A DNA stretch of 64,000 bases from Sarcocystis neurona (GCA_000727475.1 KL647290.1:1796910-1860909); one strand, 5' to 3'; positions 36,287 to 49,573 are shown, counted from the first letter of the stretch. The notes: a model not told the origin generated them from the letters alone. Made by a program: numbers and translations.

Positions 36287-38052
36287 TATATACTAGCACT
36301 TTTTCTTCGTTTTCCACGCGCAGCCAACCCACACGTCAGATATGTATCCCTCCTTAACTCTGGAAGTGATGGCGGCGTGTGAAGGACACTGAAAATAGAG
36401 CAATAGAAGAAGAGTTGTCACGCTAGCGCTCGAGCGGCTGCCACCGTCGGAGAGAAAGCTTCTGACGTTAACAAGCCCGTCTCGCTGGTTGTAACGCTTC
36501 GGTTGCTGCAGTTGTTGTTTGAGCTGCTGCTGGCGCGGCTTCAACTACTGCTGTGCTCCTCCTGTAGAAGACCGCGTCCTGCTCCTGCTGGAAGGACAGC
36601 TCCTGCCTTCGGTGCTGTCCCGTCGCTGCTGTTTCTGGCGTGTACCGTACAAAAGTGGGGAGAAAGCGTGCACGAATCTGGTTTATGCGGCTCTGCTGCA
36701 GCCTTGTGTTAAACTCTGGGGCCCCTAGTGAAGCACTTTTGCTACCTTTCGACGCGTCCTCCCAGGTGCCAGGAATTCTGTTGCTTACGCTGTGGAGAAG
36801 ACGCTGTTGCTGTTGCGTGTGTGCTGCTTCTGATGCAGTGAAGAGCGACTACCGGTGGCAGAGGGGTTGCTGCGGTCGCTGACAACGGTGGTAGTATCGT
36901 ACAACCTATGACAGTAGCAGAGCTGCAGGATCGGACGCACAGGCCCTGCTGCTGTTGCCGAAGTGCTTACTGCTGATGAACAGCGTCGCTGATGCCCCGC
37001 TGCTCACAGATTGGTTGCCGGCGGAGCAGGTCAACTGTCGCCTCTCCTGCTACGGGCAGTGATATGCTGCGTGGGCTTCTATTGATGTACAGTTTTCCTG
37101 CTTCTCATGCTGTCACGCGGCCAAAGGAGGAAACGCGTGACTGACGCTGGAAAGAGAGCTGCGGTTGTTGCTTGTAGAGGCATGCTGTTACCTGACAAGC
37201 CGCCTGCAGTGAATCCACCAGTATGGCTATTGCTGGGTGAGTCGCCGCAGCTGTGCGTTGCCTCTGCTGGTCCGCGCTAGAGCTACTGCTATTGATGCTG
37301 CCGCAAGGAAGTGATGCTGCTGGACACCGACGTCCTCTATCTGTGGCATCTGAAAAATGCAGTGTCTGTGACGCAGGTGTCTGTGTGCTGAGACTGAAGA
37401 GGGGAGGTCGGAGCCACGCAGAAGAGCAATCTGAGTCGCAGCAGCAGCAGCCGCAGCGGCACCAGCAACAGGCACTGCTATATTGCAGCGGCAGTAGATC
37501 CGTTGTCTTCAAACGCACTCGAGAAAAATTATCATTCTCTATCTACAAGGTGGGCACTCATATGCAGAAGAGACGGCCAACAACATGTAACTTGGAAGAG
37601 GTTCTCCAGAGGTGAATACGGAAACAAGAAGTCGAAAAAATCCCTCACGAAATGCCGCGAGGTCATCTTTCAATTTCTTGTGGAACAGTACCCGTAGATG
37701 CAGCAGGCAGGCGGTGCTGCTGCATGCTAGAGACGACGGGGGACACAGACTGGTGGCCGGCGGCCGCTAGTGTTACCGCAACCGCGGGTTCTGTGCACTG
37801 CGGTTTTAGCAGGGTGGACGTGGTGCACAGACCGGAAAATACGGAAAAAAACTGGAAAGAATGCTAGCTTAGACGAGGGAGAAACAGCAGTATATCACGA
37901 GAGAACGCGGCAATACCATCCACGCCATGGGCACACGGAATACGACTGCTGGTTGTTCTTCTTGCAGTATTGCTGCTACGCAGCTGCATGCAGCAAAAGC
38001 AGCCTTGATCTAGCGGCACTGCGACTTCCCCTCGATATCTGTGTGTGTGCGT

Positions 38053-38095
38053 GTATATATATATATACATATATGTATACATACATAATGTTTTT
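38053..38095. repeat. TA/TATG microsatellite
   Basis: TATATATATATATACATATATG-like simple sequence just upstream of unique DNA. Confidence 0.85.
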
Positions 38096-39050
38096 ATAAA
38101 TATACACTTATACAAATGCGTTATACTGCATGGGCAACTACGCGAGTACGCGTGCATACCGGGGGTACCGCAGAAGCCAAGTGAACACGCCGCGTACGTG
38201 CTTGTATCACTATTTAGCACGCCACCTACGTCCTCCTCTGTGACGCTGTATCGAAGGTTGTATATGTTTGCTTATGTATACGGGTACCCAAGTAGATGGA
38301 ATAAGTATTCCGTGCACGGTACACCTACTTGCAGCTACGTGGTCCCCCCGCATGTGTATTTCGGTGGCGGACCCTCCTCTGTACTTCGCTGTCTATTCGT
38401 ACGACACACTGTGGCGACAATCGCATCCGGATTCGAAGCGAACGCGACATGGCGAACCTCTTGTTTCCCACCGTGCTTCCCGCCTCCAGAAAGTAAAGAA
38501 AACGTGAAAATGGGGGCATATTAGCAGTAATATGTGCTCACTTGCTCCCTTCAACGGTGCACCTCTCATGTTTGTAGGACGGAATGAAGACACTCACTAA
38601 CTACCCGTATGGGGGAAGAACAAGTACGCTGATCCCAGAACTGTCTGATATTGTTCAAAAACACATATATTCATTGATATTCATCGGCGGTACGTCTACT
38701 GCGTCCTCGCCCCACGGAAGCACAAGACTTACTCTCGGGCACAGTCCTTCAAAACACCGCGGGAAGGGAACACCTGCTTTATTTACAGGTGGCATAGGCT
38801 TCGCTTTGTGTCTTGCAGGTTTCCGCCTTTCTTGTAGATTTCTCCGTGCTCAGGCTAAGTGAAATAAAAGATGGAGCACGCAAGCACTTGCGTCCTTGGT
38901 CCAAATGTTTGCCTCTGCCTTCAAGCACGGAAGGGAAGACAAAGACAGGGTGCCGAGACACAATAGCAAAATTCTCTGCGCATGTCACACAGGCTGTGTA
39001 TTCCAACGGGATACGCGAAATAGCGGGAGATGAGAAGAGACAGAGATTTC

Positions 39051-39130
39051 GAATCCACGACAAACCACGGAGAACTGTGTCTGCGGATTCGAATCCACGA
39101 CAAACCACGGAGAACTGTGTCTGCGGATTC
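39051..39130. repeat. Perfect tandem duplication, 2 x 40 bp
   Basis: Copies 39051-39090 and 39091-39130 are identical, beginning GAATCCACGACAAACC and ending CTGCGGATTC. Confidence 0.95.
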
Positions 39131-40373
39131 TTACTGGTATTCGTTTCAGGACCCGAGTAAGAAGCACGTTTGGACGTTCGTCTACAAGGCAGCAGGGTGG
39201 GCAGAAATGCGGCTGCTGCTGCACCGTTGTGTTATCTGTATTGGACACGACAAAGAGTGTCGTTCTAGTGCGCCGTCTACCATGAAAAATCGAAGACCCT
39301 ACACAACCTGAGAGTCCCTGCTGCGACGACATATTCCTCTCTACATGTACATGCTTATACGCATGTTCACACATGCGTGCACGCCGTTAAGTGTGCTGTC
39401 CTCCCATGTAACGCGTAGGTAGTAGCGTGAAATAGTGGAAGATGAATAGACCTGAGTGTCTGTGTGTCAGCAGCAGTAACACACGAGTGCTGTAAAGCAA
39501 GTGACAAACTCAACTCACCGCTGTATCACCCATGTCCAGGGATATGTGCACAACGCTTTACATGAATTCTTAAAAGGCAGACAGTAATTACGCACAAGTC
39601 AGGAATAGAAAACAAGAACTGCAACTACGGAGCACAGGGAACCTCTAGTGTAAGCAGTTATACACACGAAAACAGATGCATTGTTACAAGCTTCCGAAGA
39701 AAACTACCCACCCCGTACGCTGGGACGTTTTTAGGCTTTTGCCTCTGTGACGGACTTACGTTAGCCCTGTATGTATACAGAAAGAGAGAGATGTTCGAAA
39801 AGAGGAAGTAAAAACTCAGTACAGGGAGGCCAACTGTTGATGGTCAATCTGAGAGCCTCGCAGAGTTTACAACTTGTGAGTTGCACACACGGCTGAATCC
39901 TGCAACGCGACAATCATACGCACGCACGTGTACATATGCATGTGTATACAGATGTGGTAACTGTACGCGAGCCACGCATGCACATACATATGTTAGTTAC
40001 ATGTGAGCGTGTGTACGGAAGCAGGTACACATGGATAACACAGAACAGTTATTGCCAGACATTTCGTTTTTGAAAAGAGGTGTTTGGAAACTTTGCAGAC
40101 GCGATGATGTTAATGGAAAAGTGAAATGTCCTTGTACACAAAAGATCGTCTTCTCTCCTGCTTACAGCACTAAACTGTCCTGAAAACTCGAAAGGGCAAC
40201 GAGGATGTCTGCCCGAAAGGACACAAGCAGTCTACTCGTTGGCGCGATACGTCCATGGGGGTACGTGCTGCTGAGAACTGTTTGAACGGCTCGGGGCCGA
40301 CAAGCAACGTGCAGTCGTCGTCTGCGTTGTGCACCGGAATGAAAACAGTGAAGAACGCTGCCTTGAAGACCAA

Positions 40374-41370
40374 AGTAGCGGCGACAACTCAAGCCTCTGA
40401 AATCCTGGACAGCAACATTTTCTCGTCAGGAAGCGCTCCTGTTCAGTAGCGTCGGATGAGCGGGAGCGTCTGGTGAAATATAGGCTGTGTACACCCGCCG
40501 ACTATTCGCCTTGCAACTTAAAAAGATGCGGCCCATCCGACCACTGGGATCGCCCCGGCGTCAATGCATGGTCGTAGAAAGCTGTGCAGTCGACCAAAAA
40601 CAGTGACATGGGGCTACGTAAATGTGCGCTAAAGCGGTTTCGCAAACGCATAGGACTTTCATTCCCATCGCACAACAGCTCTGGGCACACAAGAGGCCGC
40701 AACGGAAGAAGAGACGCGAAGAGCCTTGCGTTTCCTCTTCACGAATCGAATTTCAGTACCTTGATTGCCAGCGGGCGGCATGAGGGTATTCATCAGACAG
40801 GTGGTAACTGCTAGTCTAGAGTCTGGCTGTTGGCTGCGAACGTAGAAACCAGAGTTGTGTCTTCGCAGAAAGATACTCTGCGTCTTACTTCCTGTCATCA
40901 AAGCCATGCATCACTTGACCTGGGCCAGCTGTGCTTATGTATGTATCTGTGTATGCACACACGTATGATACATCTATACTGTAAGACTCACTGAAAAAAT
41001 ACCACAGCTTGAGAATAGTAGAACAGAAAGCAGGGAACGTGCGGGGAGAGATGTTTTTTGGAAAAGCTTTAAACGACAAAGAAGAGAGAGGAGACCACCT
41101 TCAAATGCTTTGTCCTCGAGGTACGTACCGCACGGTCAGTGACGGTTATCAAGCTTTTCCCTCCTGAGAAGCTTCCGTTTTCCGTTGCAAATCTTGTTTT
41201 TCCACCACATGTCTGTATTGAGCCCTGAGATGCATAATTCAAAGTACCTGCGTAACCTCACATTGGGATTCACTCTACACAAATCCGTTCATCTACTCAT
41301 TCTCTAGGGAAATTGTACGTATACATCAAAAGCCGTGGAAGAATCAAGTCTTCCCTCACTCCACAATGTT
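40374..41370. other. Stretch with coding-like blocks on both strands
   Basis: The minus strand reads SPMRLRNRFSAHLRSPMSLF and LVDCTAFYDHALTPG at 40515-40690. The plus strand reads STKNSDMGLRKCALKRFRKR from an acceptor (GCTGTGCAG) at 40583. Which strand is real is unresolved; the minus strand would fit the neighbouring multi-exon gene. Confidence 0.35.
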
Positions 41371-41756
41371 TTAATACATATGATATTTCTTCGAAATGGC
41401 TTCCCTACTGGTAGCTCGAGTACAGATATCATGCTTCAAATGAAGACTATTTGGTTTTGCGTCCACCCACGGTGCGTTGCACATAGCGTATTCCTTGGAA
41501 CTGACGACCGCGCTCATGTCTTGAAAACGAAGATTTGTCGTCCAACCTGTGTTTCGCTCGTCGTTTTTCATCACACTGCGGTACATTATGGACGGTGCGG
41601 GGGAAATGCTGAATCTCGACGGATTCTCACTAGGATGTACGTTCACAAAGCGCTCAGCGGAGACTACTTGCGTACGGCGTTGTAGGATGACGTTAAAATG
41701 CATGTTGCCTCGACGCTCCAAAACTAGGGGGTAGTACTTCGCCGTTTCGGCTTCAC

Positions 41757-42986
41757 CTTGATACGCACGTGCTGAATTCTTGACATCCGAGCTCCGGCGT
41801 GGGCTTTGGTGATGACACAAATTTCGTCCTGGATGTGTAGAAATGCAGAGTGACAGATGAGAGCATTGCGTGTCCAGAATTCAGCAGCTAGGTGACTTCC
41901 ATCAGCAGCGTCGGTTTATCGTCGCGTCCTCCATGACTGTTACACCCCTCGCCAAATCCCCAGGCCCATGCACACGGTAAGATTGTTCGTTATTGTCCAG
42001 ACGTTTTATTGTACACCAGTTTACTTTCCACCTTCAGATTGAACTGTCCAAATTCTGTGCTTGTCGATGCCGCGACATCTACTGCAGTATGTTTTTTACT
42101 TAAATGGGTACGCAGCTCGCGTATGACATGCCCTAACTGCCAAGGAGTACGTATGGGTAATCAAGCGCGAACTTGCAACTTGGCGAAAATGGAACTTGCC
42201 GTCGAAATTTGTGGGACAAAATGGTGCTTCGGTCTTATTTGTTTTACACCTCTTCCATGCCGTGCTGGCCTCGAAAGGCTTTAGTCCACGGGATGCATCG
42301 CGTGCGCGCCCACCATGAGCAGACTGCCTGCGGAGTGTGAGTCCTGTACCTGCCTGTAGTTCTAAGACAAGGTCCAAGCGGTGAATCACACACTCGCCCC
42401 CAGGTCCATTGCAGTTTTTGCACGCAGAAGGAACTTTGCAACAGAGCTCCGTACGTCAGTACGAAATGGGAGCGAAGGTACGTAAGACATTTTCATATCC
42501 CCAGTGGTGAACCGCTAAGTAGTGTCTCCGTTGGCGCGCACATGCTCGTGCTTGCTCGTCACCACCTAACAAAAATGACGCGCCGGTTATCGGCGGGAGT
42601 TCGCAGTGCCAAGAACGCCCGTGTCGGATCCGCGTCACGGTGAAATCTTCCCAGTGGCAATGGTAACGTAACAAATTCACCATTGCTTCCGAGCACTCGC
42701 GTGGTACAATGCCGCGTTTATTAGAAGGGCATGCAGCGCCAAGTCTGCTCACGTTAATGAGACGAGTACACACCCCCCACCAAGGCGATCCCTGTAAATA
42801 ATATTCACGATTTCATAACATGTGACAGCAGTTATGCAACGGTAGGCAACTGTGAAAGCGACAGCAGCCTTTCTCCCGTGGAAGGAGACTTACCCAGTCT
42901 ACTGTTGCTGTAAATACGCTCGTCTGCTGCTGTGCGTCACGATGCTGAACTTCAGGACAGTCGGTAGCGCGTTCTAACTCTTGCTG
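41757..42986 (-). CDS. Multi-exon gene of unknown family (four chained exons; gene probably extends to both sides)
   Basis: Four minus-strand exons chain in phase: 42986-42894, 42791-42482, 42353-42250 and 41828-41757, giving 193 codons. Donors are GTAAGT, GTACCT, GTGTAA and GTGAAG; all acceptors end in CAG. Readable stretches include QQELERATDCPEVQHRDAQQ, then VDW joined to GSPWWGVCTRLINV, ECSEAMVNLLRYHCHWEDF, GASFLLGGDEQARAC, RRHYLAVHHWGYENVL, and DEICVITKAHAGARMSRIQH. The composition is ordinary, rich in Trp, Cys and His, and lacks the repeat character of neighbouring genes. Coding-like minus-strand stretches continue on both sides: 43606-43455 upstream (ends in a GTACGT donor), and downstream 41756-41371 and 40373-40170, the last reading VFKAAFFTVFIPVHNADDDC and ending in a stop. 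I could not join those with confidence. I do not recognise the family, and the CHW/WHC residues are not arranged in a motif I know. Confidence 0.5.
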
Positions 42987-43606
42987 CTGTGCGGACGCGT
43001 GCAACAGGTAGAAGTGTCTCTCCTTGCGGCCCTCTACGCAGATGTACACCCTCGTGTTTTTGTGAGTATGTTTAGGCATGTGCAAATGCATGTTCAACCT
43101 GCAGGGGCATGCGTGCACCTCTCAACCGCATTCAGATTGGTTCCTTCTAAAATTCTGCGCATTGTAACTCTCTTGGAAGCCAAGGAGGGCTACTGTGAAC
43201 CTCAGTCTGCATGGGGATGTGTCCGTCTGTACGTTGGTAAATCCGAAACAGACTGTATGGATGCGCAGATACTACTGATTACGCATGGCAACATACGGTA
43301 GGCCGCTCCACCGTAGTCGCCGAGTTCCTTTCTCTCCTTCTTAGACAGGCAGCTTCCCAGATTTTTACACCTGGGACGGTTACTTCGTCGTCTAGGAGAC
43401 TGTCCTGGTCTGGCAGCTAGCGGCCTCACTACAGGTGGAATTGCCAGAACGTACCCGTTGTGGCTGCGGGGGCCGTTATGCTTGATCGTAAGGACCATCT
43501 GTAGACATCATTTGCTTGACGCGGCATGCACCCTTCGTACGAATTTTTCTGGGCACGTGCTTGCACCCAAGAACGGAGCAGCGCACACTCCGACTTCTGT
43601 CGTAGT

Positions 43607-44764
43607 TTCGATCTCCAGCAAATCAAATAATCAGCTGATGTATAGTGCTGCGATGCGGTCACGTTTAAGGGCTAACTTCTTCTGAGAGGGGACTGTTGTA
43701 TTCTACGTCCTGTACCGGATGTTCCACGTTCTCTCGAGGCTGCAGGTGCATACTTCCATGTATATACACGTCTATGTATTTCGCTTGCGCGCACGACGAA
43801 GTGTATGATGTTGTGGCTGTGTGCGCCTACGTTCGAAGATTACGGACGGGGGTACACGTGAACACAAGTATACGAGTTAAAGTTGCACACGAAGGCCTTG
43901 CGTTTTGCATTCTCATTTTTCCAATCCTTCATGAGGCGGTCCCCCTCGTGGCCAATTTCTGGGCGGTATGAATGGGAGCGTACGTCTTACTCAGAGTACA
44001 TCCCACTTAAGCCTGCAGAGGTATACGAGAAGGAGGAATGCGTAGGTAGAAGAAGGAGGTATGCGTAGCTGCAGCAGGACTTCTGCTGGCGTCTTTTTCA
44101 GGGTTCCGTAGCAGCTGCAGGCCCGGCGTAAGCTGTTCCATCCAGTCCTTCTTGCTCCTTTTGTTTCTGGCAGCGAGCAAAAGTGTATCCCCTGTGCACG
44201 AAGGTGAAGAGCAAGCTTACCAGCGTGTAGCGTCAGTATCAGTCGAATTCCGCAGTACGCGTCTTCGTTCCGACTACAGCTTCTGGTGCGGGGCTGACGC
44301 TTTGAGAGCTGCGCTGCTGCTTCTGCATCTCTTTCTGCCGCTGCAGCTCTGTGCTCGTTCGGCAGCGTGTGTGGACTTGCTGATGCACTTTTTCTTGCTG
44401 CCGCGAGAGTGCACTTCGTTCCAGGTGCTGCGCGTCTGCCTTTTTGCTGCTCGGACTGTTAACCGACGTCCTTGACTTTGCGATTGTTGCTCAGCCACTA
44501 CTGCCTGCTGCACCGCGGCTCTGTCGCTCTCGCGAGCCCCCCTCGGTTGTCCGCCACGCGTTGCTCCGTCGATGCTGAGCCTGCTGCTGCTGTAGTGCCC
44601 CTGTGGTTCTCCCTTTGTGGCGACTGCAGTAAGGCCTGTGTGGCCGTCCTGTTAGTTTCGTGCTGGTGTTGCCACTGCTTGGTGGTGGACGCACTGGTGC
44701 TAGTTGGAGCAGGGCCTGGTGCTGCTTCTTTGCTGTGTCAGCTGTGTGCGTATATGCGTGCAGC
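43607..44764. other. Region upstream of the TLC gene
   Basis: Little visible up to 44090. From 44150 the DNA becomes CTG-rich and open in several frames, likely the 5' UTR or promoter side of the TLC gene. No promoter motif is identified. Confidence 0.4.
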
Positions 44765-47700
44765 ATGGCGATGCCAGCGGAATCGAGTGCTACTGACGCC
44801 TTCTTCGGGGGGTTTTTCTGCCCCTGTTCGTTTTCTCCCCCTCTGCTGCTGCTTTTCACATTTGTGTGGTTCGTTGTTCATCGGCTGCTTGGTTCTGTGC
44901 TGCCGCTGGTCTTCCTGCCTGCCGCGAGCCGGGCCGTGCATCGGGAGAAGTGGCGACGCTGGAAGCAGTTGTTGCTGGCGCAGCGAGAGCAGCAGAGCGT
45001 CTGCGGCGCAGGAAAGGCAGACGATTTGCAGCACGAACAGCTGACGTCCAAGCGTCAACAGCAGGAGACGTCGAAGCGGGTGGTCGTGGAGCAGCAACAG
45101 AGGCAGCCCTTATTGTTGAAGCACCTGCAGCAGGGGCCGGATGGCGAACTGCGGGACATAGATCAGGTGTTGCAAGCTCAGAGGCGGAAGGACGGAGGGC
45201 AACTCGAATTCCGGCAGCGAGCGGAAGGCGCTGCAGAGCAGCAGCAGGAGAAGCATACACTCTCGCAGGAGAAGTGGCGGCCGAGTAAGTAGCAGACAGC
45301 CCCAGCGCCGAAACAACAGCAGCAGCGAGCGCACGCGTGTTTCTTCCACAGTAGTGCAGGAGACAGATACCCTTCAAACGACAGTGAATGTATGGAATGG
45401 AGGATGCGTCGGTGCTGCTGCTGATCCTGCAGGTGAGTCCTTGTATGGCAGTTGCAGTGCTGCGGCGACTAATGATCAAGCGTGGATGATGTTGAGTCGC
45501 GACGATGCGACAGGTGCAACACTCGCTGAGGAGGAGAAGTGGGAGGGGGAGGAGGGTCTACGCAGGCGCGTAGTCCCAGGAAGCGGCGAGGCAGCACCAG
45601 AATCGAGGACAGCACCGGACGCGAAGGAATGGGTAGATGCACCAAGAACAGAGGAGTCGACAGCGGGACGTAGCGCGGGGCCTAGAGATGCAACAGAGAC
45701 TGCAGCATCGGCAGCAGAGGAAGACGCAGCTGCGGGGGAAGCGTCTGCAGCAAAAAGTGAAGAAGGGCTAGCAGCGGCTGCTAGCCACATGGTAGCGGCG
45801 GCCGCAGAAGAAGGCGCAGCGGCAGTGGCAAGGGAGAGTGCGGAAGCAGCAGCAGCAGGTGAGGAGAACGACGCAGCAGAGAAATGGAGGGGACTAGCGG
45901 AGAGCGAGGAAGAGGAGCTGCAGCTTTTGGAGAAATACTTCGTCGTGTCAAATGCCAATGTTGTAGGAATGCTGCATGCACTTTACCTGGCTCCCACTGC
46001 GCTGTACTACTCCATCCGAAATGTAGTTCTGCCTGCTGCTGAGATGGTATTGGCGGAAAGAGCAGCTTCAGCAAAGCGAGACGCTACCGCGAGCAGCCAC
46101 GCAGCAACAGCTGCTGCCGTCGACAGCGAGCAACTGCTCTCCTATCACCACCTCGGTGAGCTGCTCCACATCTATTTTCTACATTGGGACAAGGCTCCCT
46201 CCTTTTGGGACGGGTCTACCGACTGCGTCGTTATCCTGTCAGGTACGTTCTCATGAGAGTCAGTTCTGAGGTGAGCAACTGAGAAAGAGCCTGAGAATAC
46301 CATTGCCGCTGCTATAGTTTCGCTTGGCGCTCGCTTCTGACATCCGTTCTCTTTACGTGAATCCCTGTGAGATATGACAGCGACTGTCGCGGCCGTCAGC
46401 AATAAGTCCCCGTAGAAGGCAACATGGAGTCGTGCTGGCCGCTGTGTGGGTCTCTGTGTAGAGTGAGAAAATGCCGTATATATGTATCTAAAGCCGCGTG
46501 CCCTTGTGAAAACTTTTGTATGTGAGGGAGAACTAGAATGTAGTAATGTTTTGCCGTTGCGTCCTCGCGTACATTTTACGCGAGAGAGGAGGAGGGGTAT
46601 AGGTACACAGTGTGCTGGGTACCTGTTTTTTGTTCTCTGCAGCATGTAGGAGAGAGAGGGTGCTGCTTTTTTGCATAAGCGAAGTGGAATGAGGCTGTGT
46701 TCACTCATACGCTGTATACGTGGAATTACCGAGATACAGCACGCTGTAGAAGAAATAAAAAACAGCTTCCTTCCATGATCTAGGTTGTTTCGCTTCTTCC
46801 TAACATTGAAAGACCCGATGAAATTCTTTGACGTCCCCGTGTGACGCTCTGCGGGGTGAGGTGGTAGTGGCAATGCAAGCTGTGGCGCTGCTGGTGATTG
46901 TGCTTTGCCGTGGGGATGGCCGTGTAGCCAGACAGTCATCCTTTTTTGATATTAGTCTCCTACATTTTTGAAGTGTAAGTGCAAAAGCACATTTCCAAAA
47001 CCGTACACATAGATATGTATATCTATATATATGTATATGCATACACACGTATGGATGCCGATACTCCATGGACGTGGATAGATATGCCACGTTCGAGGCG
47101 AGAGTGTACAAACACCTGAGACTGTTCAACTCTTTGCGCTGCAGTGTTTTGCCGTTGCGACATCCGTAAAGGTCACGCGCAACTACATAGGTGCCTTGTT
47201 CACTTCGTTCCGCATCCGCTGTCGCTACATTTTGCGTCGCCGAGGTACGGCAACACAACCGTATCGCTCGTCGTTACAGAGGAAAGTACGTATGGGTACA
47301 CGTAAGCGTCTGCGTGCGTGTGTATGGAGGAGTGCATGTATATGCCTCATACTTCAAGAGAAAGGGCGGCCGCGTGGCGGTGTGCGTGCCCATACGGTAT
47401 ACACGTACAGGCAGGCACTCGTCCTCTTCCACCATTTTTTTTCATCTTCTTCGTCTCGTCCAAGACGTCTCGCACTCATACCGAAGGTATATGTTAAGGA
47501 GAAAAACAGAGCATCTCAACCCAATATACGACCAGTGTAGCGGACAGCATAACATGTAGCGACGTTGGCCCCGCATACTTGACCGTTGTTGGGCATGTGT
47601 GCTGGAAGATCTTTCCTGTTTGTCCCTGTGAATGCATAGAGATATGCGTTCGTGGGACGCTGTCGTGGGTTGTCGAGTGGGTAGCTGTTTGTCGTGCGGA

Positions 47701-49573
47701 TGAAAGCAGAGACGCAAGCAGTGAATCAAAGGCTGTATCTCGAGTGCGAGTAGGAAGACCGCAAGGCCCCGGTAGTGAACCAACAACAAGCGGCGAGCCG
47801 CTCTGCTTTTCTGAAGCGTCTTGGTCAATTTCTGATTGAATCGGGTGCTGTAAGATTATTACGACGCCGTATAAATGGGTTCAAATCTATGGACATCGTG
47901 CGTTAGCAGGTTCACGCGCACGTGTACAGACACGTGTGTGTACGTATATATCTGTCTATGCCTATGCCAACGTAGAATTTTCTGGAGCAGTTCGGTATTA
48001 GCTTTGGAAGCTAACCCACACACACATACTACACAGGCACGGCGGAGCCACGGGGTGCATGTGAATGACTGGTATGTATGGCGGAGCAACTCTGTATGAA
48101 ACGTCTTCATCCTGACGCATCTTTCAGTCTGCATCGACGCAGAGACCAATGCCTGCATGAGCGTAGCAATCTGGTGCAGAACCGTGCGTAGGAATGGCTG
48201 GATTGCGCACTGACGTGTAGTATTGAATTACAGTCGCGTGCATGTATCGGTACACATGTAAAATCGTACCGTGTGGGGTAACTTATATTGATGTCTTCGG
48301 TCACATCTCAATTGTCTCGAACACGTGTCCATGTGTCATTAGTTGTAGTGCAGTGCACACTCTGATGTAGACGGGCGCAGTTTGTGAAGCGTGCACGACT
48401 CAAGTGCTTTTCGGCGCTGTACCGTGGCCGCTGCTACCCAGTTCTGGTTTTTTCCCGGCAGCTTACGTGATGACGAGTTATTTCGTCTGGGATACAGTTG
48501 AATGCTTCCAAAACTTCAAAGTACACGGGCGCGCCTTTTTCTTCCATGCTCTACTTAGTCTCCTCGCCGGGCTTCTTCAAGTCTCTGCGCGCGGCATCCG
48601 GCTTGCAGGTGGGCCACACACATACATACGTACACAGATATACACGTGTGTATCTACAGCATCCACGCGGTTTGCGTTTCAGTACATTTCTCGTGAAAAA
48701 TGCGTAACATGAGTTTCCACGGGGGACCACATGAACTCAGTTTTTGTAATTCTCCCAAGTGCACCCTCCTGGTTATTTCGGCGCACACTGGCGGTTAGCT
48801 AAACCCCGCAGTAGATCCGGTGCTATCTGCTGTACACGCTCTGCGTTTCCTGATTTACTATGAAAACAGAAGAACGATTCCGTCTTGTGCTTGTGTACCC
48901 TCTACTTTTTTCGCCGCAGACGTTGCGCATTTCGCACGCGGGAGTAGTGAAGCGCGCCTGCGTCTACTGTTTTTGGTTCACAGTGATTTACGTCCGTTTA
49001 ACTTAGCAGCCAGTCGTTTCTTGTGTGTGCAGATACCCAACTATATGTGCACTTTTCTGACCGCTTGTGGATTCTGTGCTGGTAGCAGGCTCCTCTTGCG
49101 TTGGTGCTTTGCCTCCTGCAGGAATATGCAGTATGTTTGCCGTCAGCGAGATCTCGACACCGTTTTTACATTTCCGCTGGTTTCTCATACACAACGGCCA
49201 AGGAAGCTTCCGCCTGTGCACAATGACGACAGTGTGGACCGTTTTTTTATTCATCCTCGTGCGCGCGGTGATGGTGCCCTGTCTCGTTTTCTCTCACTAC
49301 TGGGGCGACATTGTCTTTTTCCACAAATACACACTACGCGAGGGAGCCAGAATCTCCGTTTTCCGTGCTTTATTCATGCTGGCGCTTACTGTCGCGTGGA
49401 CCGCCCTCAATCTTTTCTGGTGCCTCCTCTTCTTCCGATCCTTGTTCAAACGGCGAAGCCGCAGCAATCGCTCCGGCGGGGGACGGAAGCAGTTGATACC
49501 AGGGTGCCGCGCCAATAGCAGGAGGAGCAGCGTCCGTCCTTCTTCAACGTGTCTGCACCAAAGGAATATTTAG
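44765..49573 (+). CDS. TLC-domain membrane protein (TLCD4/TMEM56-like), four exons
   Basis: Exons 44765-45284, 45352-46242, 48462-48608 and 49122-49573 keep phase and total 2010 nt, 669 residues plus stop. Intron 1 is only 67 nt, with a GTAAGT donor and a TTCTTCCACAG acceptor. Residues about 22-52 form a first membrane segment (PPLLLLFTFVWFVVHRLLGS). Gln-rich and then Ala/Glu-rich low complexity follows to about residue 360. The TLC domain then runs VVGMLHALYLAPTALYYSI (near 372), YVMTSYFVWDTVECF (472-486), FFFHALLSLLAGLL and SEISTPFLHFRW (528-539). The last matches the family motif ELSTPF-x-N-x-RW, and the spacing from the histidine to STPF equals that in TMEM56. The protein ends with two more membrane segments and a basic tail. 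TLC proteins act in ceramide and phospholipid metabolism or lipid handling in ER and other membranes; the substrate is unknown. The low-complexity linker and first exon are less certain than the TLC exons. Confidence 0.82.
46243..48461 (+). other. Intron 2 of the TLC gene (2.2 kb)
   Basis: Begins GTACGT and ends TTTTTTCCCGGCAG. Contains a short TA microsatellite near 47017-47040 and several meaningless frames on both strands. Confidence 0.75.
48609..49121 (+). other. Intron 3 of the TLC gene
   Basis: Begins GTGGGC and ends TTTGCCTCCTGCAG. Removing it gives the exact family spacing between the conserved His and the STPF motif. Confidence 0.7.

Larger units (their letters stand above)
36287..40169. 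other. Intergenic stretch upstream of the cyclin gene
   Basis: CTG/CAG-rich DNA at 36480-37500 is open in several frames. A minus-strand block ending near 37193 reads HPAIAILVDSLQAAC before a GTAACA donor and may be an exon. A TA microsatellite lies at 38053-38095 and a perfect 40-bp tandem duplication at 39051-39130. Nothing else is recognised. Confidence 0.4.

Noticed and set aside
39080..39100. tRNA B-box-like GGATTCGAATCC
   Set aside because: It arises at the junction of a tandem duplication. No cloverleaf can be folded around it.
46800..47540. Frames on both strands between 46.8 and 47.5 kb
   Set aside because: They fall in intron 2 of the TLC gene and show no domain.
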